Part shown: positions 57,061 through 64,000 of the stretch, one piece after another
How the letters are laid out: the number at the start of each line of letters is the position of its first letter
Position numbering within the stretch: the stretch's first letter is position 1
From: Ahaetulla prasina
Lineage: Eukaryota; Chordata; Lepidosauria; Squamata; Colubridae
Assembly (NCBI RefSeq): GCF_028640845.1
Contig: NC_080539.1
Location: forward strand, 161,386,736 to 161,450,735
Direction of reading: 5' to 3'
Length of the DNA stretch: 64,000 nt
Position numbers and translations under genes: made by a program
The notes under the pieces: generated by a model
Told to the model about the DNA's origin: nothing
Database searches by the model: none
The model's input: only the letters and a program-made list of their open reading frames with translations

Positions 57061-58433
57061 AGATCCTTTGACCTTTTGGTTTGGGCATTTTTTTTTTAAA
57101 AAAAAATCCTGTCGATCTTCCAGTTTGCCCTCTCTTTTGATATATATTTTTGTTTCTAAATTTTATTTTACTTCATTATTAACCATCCAGAATCATAGCG
57201 GAATAGGGCAACTTAGAATAAGGCAACTTCATTAAGTTTAATTACGACATTAAATTACACTAAACCAATTAGCTGAGGAATTGTTCGTTTCCCTGAGCTT
57301 TTCCAGAACAAGTGCTGCTTTGTGGAGTTCAAAGGCCAAGTAGACAACATGCCTTTCTCAATACTCTATTCCATTCTCTTTTTATCTATTGTTATAGTTT
57401 GGTGTTCCATCTCAGTAGACAGTTAGTCATTATTGGTACCCACAGCCTGCTTGGTCCTCAACTGACCATTTATCAAATTTGTATGCCTCAAAATTTTTCA
57501 CTCCCACTTATTTTCGTTCTTTTAAAAACTCCAAGCCTGCTGATAACTGACACTTGGGCACAGATAGTGCTTGCTGGCTACATAAACCCTGGCATCTGGA
57601 AAATGAGTTTTGCTCTAGCTAGTTGTATAGAGATGGGAATGTGAAAATTGCTTTCCTGCTCAGTGTGAACGTAGATTCACCAAGGAGTTGAGCAGAGATG
57701 GAAAACTCTCCCGAGCCCTTTTTGCCTCTTCTGTCATTCTGGTGTTAGAAAATGCATGTTGCTAGCAGAGGTCCTCTTGTACCTCATCCAGGACTCACAA
57801 CTTGCCAACATTCAGCAGCAAACTGACACATTTTTATTTTCTAAAAGGGCCAGACAGAGGAACTCTCTTGCATTCCACCATAAAATGCCAATATGGTAAT
57901 TTAATTTGTAACCTTCTTTAGACCCATCCAGTGGCATAGTTGGAAAACACTGCTCTCCGGATTTAATGGTCTCATAACAGGCATGAGAAGATATATGACT
58001 GATATGTCCCCCTTGGCAATAATCCCTTTTTTTTTAAAGGCAACTGTTAGGTTACTTTTTAGGTTGGACTGAAGCCAGTTAAATTTAGGAGCCTCTGCTA
58101 AATAATTTATTGTAGAAAGGCTAGGACTCCATTATGACACATTTCCAGTGACTAGCTTTGCATCAAAACCTAGACCTATTTATGATAAAATCAAAGTCTG
58201 CATTTTCACATCACTTTCTGTCATTCAAGTGATGTAATGGATTCCTTGGGCTGGAAGCCCAGTTTCCCCCCTCCCATCTGTTCTTTTGGCAATGAACATA
58301 TTTAATATTAGATTGTTTTCCTCCAATTTTATGAGAATTAACATTCACAGCAATATATTTCTTAGGTAAATAACAACAACATTTGTAAATAGATTGATGC
58401 TCAGCCAGCTGCCCTTGATGTTATATAGGAAGG
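57061..58433. other. Single-copy stretch, no gene seen
   Basis: A 110-codon frame (57312-57644) has no known motif. A T/A homopolymer pair lies at 57090-57107. Confidence 0.4.
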
Positions 58434-58548
58434 AGGGAAGAAGAATGGGAAAAAGGGAGGGAGGGAGGAAGGAGGAAGGAAGAAAGGAAGGAATGAAAGA
58501 AGGAAGGAGGGAGGGAGGGAGGGAGGGAGGGAGGGAGGAAGGAAGGAT
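58434..58548. repeat. GGAA/GGGA purine simple repeat
   Basis: About 115 bases of G and A with GGAA and GGGA units, including a pure GGGA run at about 58508-58538. Confidence 0.94.
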
Positions 58549-58847
58549 CACACCACCTCATGGAACCAATGGCAATTAAATTCCGGTAGAGAGAAATTCC
58601 CTGAAGATGGGCTCCAACACGAGTCTCAAAGCTTGGAAGACTAAACCTCTGGTTCCCAGATTGGATCTTGCAGCGATTAAATTATCCATGGTAGTCCTAC
58701 ATAAACAGCAACTCCAAGTTAGTACTGATCAGAAATATGTTCCTATATATTTTTTTCTTCCTAGTTTTCATTCAGGTTAATGAAAGACCATTTGCCTTTG
58801 AAATTATTTATATAGAAGAATATGATTTTAAATTAGTACTTGTTTGT
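58549..58847. other. No feature recognised
   Basis: Nothing identified. Confidence 0.35.
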
Positions 58848-58922
58848 GTGTGTGTGTGTGTGCGCGCAGGAGAGAGAGAGAGAAGAGAGAGAGAGAAAGG
58901 GAAGGAGGGGGGGAGAGAGAGA
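58848..58922. repeat. (GT)n-(GA)n compound microsatellite
   Basis: GT run, short GCGC, then GA/GGAA-type run leading directly into the 143-bp repeat. Confidence 0.93.
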
Positions 58923-59065
58923 TGTTTTATTCTAGCACGCTAATCTTTGATGTATAACAAATCAGCAGAGAACTAAATGCAATCAACAATATATTACATT
59001 GATTGAAAGTATTGAGAACATAATATTGAAAGATTGCTGTATATTGTGATTTTATGATACAGCAC
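58923..59065. repeat. 143-bp unidentified dispersed repeat, copy 2
   Basis: Same start ('tgttttattctagcacgc') and end ('gatacagcac') as copy 1 at 49953-50095. Differences by eye: a/g, gc/at and c/t. Confidence 0.85.
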
Positions 59066-59381
59066 TTTTATGTGATGTAGTGTCGTGGGCAAGGGCTGTT
59101 TGTGAATGTCCTTTGTTTGTACTATTATCCTTCCAGCTCTCTGGAGCCTCCTTAGCTTCTTATGCTTCAGTTCACTCTCAGAAGAAAAGATGTCACATTT
59201 GGATTTCTACCATGGAGAAAAGTGCTTCTCCAAATGTAAAGTTAGGCATGCTTAACTTGTGTAAAATCTCTAGATTTTGAAATGCCAAGCTAATCATAGG
59301 GTTCAGAAACTGGGGGCACTGGGAGAATAAAAGAGGGCTGTATTGCAGTAGACTCACTGAAGATTTGCCTCCAGAAGTTAG

Positions 59382-59804
59382 ATTAGATTAGAATTCTTTA
59401 TTGGCCAAGTGTGATTGGACATACAAGGAATTTGTCTTTGGTGCATATGCTCTCAGTGTACATAAAAAGAAAAGATACATTCATCAAGAATCATAAGGTA
59501 TAACACTTAATGATAATCATAGGGTACAAATAAGTAATCAAATCATACTAGGAAACAATCAATATAATTGTAAGGATACAACAACAAAATACAGTCATAG
59601 AGTCATAAGTGGGAGGAGATGGGTGATAGGAACGATAAGATTAATAGTAATAGTAATAGTAATGAGTGAATAGTTTGACAGTGTTGAGGAAATTGTTTAG
59701 CAGAGTGATGGCGTTCAGGAAAAAATTGTTCTTGTGTCTAGTTGTTCTGGTGTGCGGTCCTATATAGCATCGTTTTGAGGGTAGGAATTGAAACAATTTA
59801 TGTC
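59382..59804 (-). mobile_element. Snake CR1/L3-type LINE 3' end
   Basis: Begins (plus strand) with three 'gatta' units, then 'attctttattggccaag', 'tgtgattggacatacaagg' and 'gtgcatatgctctcagtg'. It continues through 'tagtaatagtaatagtaat' to 'gttcttgtgtctagttgttct'. Antisense and longer relative of 50637-50733. Confidence 0.85.
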
Positions 59805-59962
59805 CAGGATTTATGTCCAAGTTATGGGTGCTCCATCACTGGAGGTTCTTAAGAAGAGAGTGGACATTTGTCTGGAATGTTATAAGGTCTCTTGCTTAAG
59901 CAGGGGGTTTGGACTAGAAGACCGCCAAGGTCTCTTCCAACTCTATTGTTCTGTTATTTTTA
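59805..59962 (+). mobile_element. CR1 LINE extreme 3' end
   Basis: 'gtgctccatcactggaggtt', 'gtggacatttgtctgga' and 'gggggtttggactagaagacc', ending with the CR1-type 'ctctattgttctgttatt'. About 155 bp. Confidence 0.88.
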
Positions 59963-60174
59963 AAAATGTGCTGCTTAAAACTGATTTCTGTTACTTTGCT
60001 CTGACAAAAATGTGATTGTGAGTACACAGGAGCTTTCTTAGTGTAAGAGAAGGTAATGGCTCTCCAGATGATGATGAGGTACAACCTTCACAAGTCCTCA
60101 TCAAATTTTAATGTCAAAGAGATGGTGGATGAAAATTTGTTGCAATGTGTTCTTGAGGAGAGGGAACCTTGTAT

Positions 60175-60665
60175 TCAGAATAACAGAGTTGGAAAAGACT
60201 TTAGAGGTCTTCAACCCACTGCTCAATCAAGAAACCCTACACTTTTTCACACAAATAGTTGTCCAATCCCTTCTTAAAAATATCCAGTTTTGGAGCACCC
60301 ACAACTTCTTGAGGAATCTCATCCCACTGGTTAATTGTTCTAACTGTTGGGAAATTTCTCCTTACTTCTAGGTTGCTTCTCTTCTTGATTAGTTTCCATT
60401 CATTGCTTCTTGTTCTGTCTCAGGTACTTTGGAGAATAGGTTGACCTCCTTTTCCTTGTGGCAGTCCTCAAATATTGGAACACTGCCATCATGTCATCCC
60501 TAGTCCTTCTTTTCATTAAACTAGACATACCCAATTCCTGCAACTGTTCTTCGTAAGTTTTAGTCCTCTAACCATCTTTGTTGCTCTTCTCTGCACTCTG
60601 CACTCTTTCTAGAGTCTCAACATCTTTTTTATATCATGTCAAAATTGGATGCAATATTCCAAGGC
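60175..60665 (-). mobile_element. CR1 LINE 3' part, older copy
   Basis: 'taacagagttggaaaagac', 'ccaatcccttcttaaaaata', 'ttaattgttctaactgttgg', 'tcattaaactagacatacc' and 'ttgttgctcttctctgcac' match antisense CR1 with more changes than the other copies. Confidence 0.9.
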
Positions 60666-62516
60666 CTTCTTTAGTTATTGAGAGGGGCCTTCTATGATGT
60701 AAGGAAGAACATAATTTATGACTGACCACATAAGTCACTGGGTTACTTTGGGTTACTTTTACAGTTACTTTTAATCAAATCTCCTTATTGGGTTACTATG
60801 GGGATGAATGAGGGGAGGTGAAATGTGCATGTACCTTCCATTGTACTATCGGAGAAAAAAATATGACATACATGCAGTAATACATATTTAATTAAATCTA
60901 TGAAAATGATTCCTATCTGCTTGGAAGCAATGCTTGTACAGCAAGTTTGGTTCATGTATCCAGCTGAGAATTTTAGAACGCAGAAAAAACAAGCAAATAT
61001 CATTTTTAAGCACTGGAAACTGTTTTCAGATGCATTTTCAACACACTACAATCTCCCTTAATGGTGCTGAAGTATTTACACACTAAAGGGGTCATGATAG
61101 AAGCTCCTTCTCAGATAGCAACAATTCTTTAATTTTCATTTAATACTTTTTATTGAAAACCACAGGGATATAAACTGAAATACTGTTCTCTCCAGGATTG
61201 GAGCCCTGGAGCCTCCATAAGGGCATGGCTTAAGATACAGGCTCTACCTTTGTAGTTGAGCTCTGAAAGCTCAAATAAGAAAGATACATACATATTATTA
61301 ACTGACCCACAATACCCTGCGTGGTTCATATTTGAAGGTGGACTTGAACCTGAGTTTTCCCAGTTCAACGTCACAACCATTTATCGTTTTTCTCAGTCAT
61401 GTTATGTCAAAATACTAACTAGAGAAAGAACTTCAACATTCCAAGAGGATGCTGAGTATTTAGCATGCCAGAAAAGCTAGCCTGTTAAGGTTTTTTGGAC
61501 AAGGGTTATACAGTATATGAAAAATTTATGAGTGGTATTCTCTTCCTTGTTTGAGGTTTCAGACTGTATCAGGCGGAATAGCTGTTTGAAGGGCACATTT
61601 GATATGATAAAAGTAAATTTGATAAATGTTCATTTGAGAATTAAACTGTTTTAATGAAAATTGGAGTTGTTCACGTCAGTTGTATTATAAGCAAATGAGT
61701 GAGCAAATCAACCAATCAACAAGATAGGCAAGATCACATCATGTATTTTGCTATGAGCCCCACATTTATTCCAGCCCTGCATAATACAACATTAGGGTAT
61801 ATTTATTTGTTATATTTTTAGGTTGCAGTCTTACAAGGAAAACATACATTCAGAATCAGTGTAAAATTAGGTTAATAAAAGTTAAAAGAGTTGATTAAAA
61901 CTTAGCCACCCTTCAAAATCTCCTCTGAAAGGTGGGAGCGAGGTTTTTAAAATTCTTAAGAAGGAGATCACTCTCCAAAGTTAATAGGGAAGGAAATCAG
62001 AGACCAGGGATTGCTGAAGCAAAAGGATGCCCTCCAATCATTACCCCAAAGCCCCTGGGATCTGTTCTCTCCATTTTTCTGACGATGTCAACAAATAAAT
62101 GCAGGGTCCTATAAACAGAGGCTACACAACTTCTGAGAACACAAGGGTCAATGCTGGCTTAATGAGGCAAGTTAAACAATGCCCTCTCCAAAACAGTCCA
62201 TTAGTTCATGTTATCAAATATATTCCATTGGGGTGTTTTTGGGGGGGTGATTTTTTTTTTAAAACAATCGTTGTTGTTGAGCATGTGTTGATGGGGATGT
62301 ATCGGGAATAGCTAAATTTCTATCTCATAGACCTGCAGCTTTCTCCTTCATCAGTAGAGGTCTCCAGGATACCAAGACTCTTCCCCCACCACCCCCTTAT
62401 ATCACTGTAGTTCCAATACTGAGAGAACAAAAGATTTCTTCCTTTCTTTTTCTTTTTTATTTGGAAAGAGAAAAGAAGTCATGATAGAGATATTTAACCA
62501 GAATACGTGGGGTCTT
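60666..62516. other. Single-copy stretch, no gene seen
   Basis: About 1.85 kb with no recognised repeat. 61310-61390 has a faint tRNA-SINE-like look ('ggacttgaacctgagttttc'), but too weak to call. Confidence 0.4.
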
Positions 62517-62610
62517 GCTTCTTCTCCTTCTCCTTCTCCTTCTCCTTCTCCTTCTCCTTCTCCTTCTCCTTCTCCTTCTCCTTCTCCTTCTCCTTCTCCT
62601 TCTCCTTCTA
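62517..62610. repeat. (CTTCTC)n hexanucleotide microsatellite
   Basis: About fifteen pure units. Confidence 0.95.
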
Positions 62611-64000
62611 CAAAGGACTGAGGTTTTAAAGGATGCCTTAAGCTTTGAATATACTGGTTTTAGAGCTTAGTCCTCCACAAACATTTGATAGGGGACAGAA
62701 TGTTTGAATGGGTGATATACAGGGTATAGCTATATATTTCACTCCGTAGCCTCCTCCCCCCACCACCTCAAAATTCAAAATGAAAAAGAAATGAGGGCTG
62801 CTGACCATAGTCTTGCATTTTTGATATAAACTGGATTCATATTACCTCAATCCGAATCTTTGGGGCTCTAAATGAAATAATCAGCCATTCGATTTTTGCC
62901 CAGAAATATGGAAAAATTATCATACTCGATTTCTGTAATTCCAGCTGATTCTTTTTTAAAAAACAACAACAACAACAACATTTGCCTATAGGTCTTATTC
63001 TGGGATTTTTCTTCGGTTATATGCATTTTTGCAAATAAATTTGTCTAATAATTATGTGTGGAATGTTTTTTTTCTTTTTTTTCTTTTTTTGCTGATAACG
63101 TTTATGATACAATATATTTCTGCAAACTGTTTTCCCTTACGTCGGTATTTTCAGTACCCATCTTTTGGTCAGTGAACCGTGTCCCACAATTTGGAGAAAG
63201 GCAAATTGGAGAGGACAGCTGCACTTTTCTGTTTGTGCAAGTGCAAAATTTAAATGCAACCGCAACAGATTTCTCTCACATCCCTAATTAGGCCTGAGCC
63301 ACAGAGGCTTGGATTCTACTGCTTAATCGGCAACAAACTAAGTAACCATGCTGGTAACTATTTCTCCATGTCAATTTTCATCTTCTAGATAGAACTGTTA
63401 ATACCTCGACTCAAAGGTCGATATGAAGATGAATAAGCGCACTAGAAATTCAATATAACTGGTTGCGCTTAATTATAATAATGTCTTGCTTCGAAACTAC
63501 AAGGTGTCTAGCACAGGTTATTTCTCTCTTCTCCTCTCTCTCTCTCCCTGCCTCTCATTCCCTATCTTGGTATTCTGCAATGCACAGTGGGTTTTTTTGA
63601 TTTCTCGGAGCCTCAAGCTGTTTTTTGTAACAAATAATGCTAAATTGTAGTAATCACTTAGTGGTCTGAAGGGAAGAAAATTATGTTAAGGGCCTGCTTG
63701 GTGCAAAAAGTCTTTTTGGATGTTCATTAAAGGAGCTGTCATTTTCAAGAGCAGCATGTTTTAATTCCAGCACTTAGTACATACCCTGTTTGATTTTAAG
63801 ATTGTCAGAGAAAGCTGCTGGGGAAGCTTCCATTGGTCCAGGCCTCTAGGTAATCAGTCCATTTCCCTTGTATTTCCCCCCTTGTAAAGCCCAGAGCTCT
63901 AGTCCTCAGAAGGGTGACACCAGCATAAAACCACCATGTTATAATCGGTCTTCTGCTAGTGCTTTGAGACTATCAAACTGTGACTGATACATTTGGGCAG
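62611..64000. other. Single-copy stretch, no gene seen
   Basis: A short AAC run lies at 62963-62980 and a TC run near 63530. The last 450 bases (about 63560-64000) are repeat-free with even composition and may include conserved non-coding sequence. No coding signal. Confidence 0.45.

Noticed and set aside
61310..61390. Possible tRNA-SINE remnant
   Set aside because: Only a short stretch resembles a SINE head. There is no body or tail, so it was not called.

Overview
This is gene-free, repeat-dense vertebrate nuclear DNA, most likely from a squamate reptile and probably a snake. The grounds are a full-length Sauria-type SINE with a BovB-like 3' end, many 5'-truncated CR1 LINEs, a LINE tail running into an ATTCT/AATAG microsatellite (a known snake trait), long GATA/GACA arrays (the Bkm motif), L2-like LINEs whose 3' end is shared with a tRNA-derived SINE, a Penelope-like element, and many short hAT-type MITEs. 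The species call is inference from repeat content. I found no cellular protein-coding exon, tRNA, rRNA or other functional RNA gene. Every open frame that can be recognised belongs to a transposable element, and all of those are broken.

Layout. 0-11 kb: apparently single-copy DNA with two L2-like 3' ends as an inverted pair (2.0-3.1 kb), a 137-bp hAT MITE (4.5 kb), a CR1 between GATA/GACA arrays (5.3-6.3 kb), SINE fragments and more MITEs. 11.2-16.5 kb: a LINE block, with a CR1-group LINE fragment, an internally deleted L1, then a nearly complete but mutated CR1-group LINE. 17.7-23.2 kb: two antisense 3' copies of the same LINE family, one carrying a near-perfect 816-bp tandem duplication, followed by a stack of nested DNA transposons. 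24.6-31.9 kb: a CR1 interrupted by an L2-like tail, a 640-bp TATC array, palindromic MITEs, a solo LTR and a SINE. 32-37 kb: mostly single-copy. 37-46.6 kb: CR1s, a Sauria SINE split by another SINE, further SINEs, two paired hAT elements, and a Penelope-like relic invaded by one LINE and two MITEs. 46.6-64 kb: single-copy stretches with a pyrimidine-rich L1-like block, a solo LTR split by a CR1, a 143-bp unidentified dispersed repeat present twice, and simple repeats.

Nothing here works together as an operon or pathway. The biological content is insertion history. Target-site duplications let several insertions be ordered in time: Penelope, then an L2-like LINE and a hAT element, then a second hAT MITE; a degenerate hAT, then a MITE, then an L2-like tail; Sauria SINE, then tRNA-SINE; LTR, then CR1. 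The most unusual items are the 816-bp duplication, two SINEs that share a nearly identical unidentified 3' flank, and the 143-bp repeat. The long unique stretches could be intron or intergenic DNA and may hold conserved non-coding elements that a single sequence cannot reveal.
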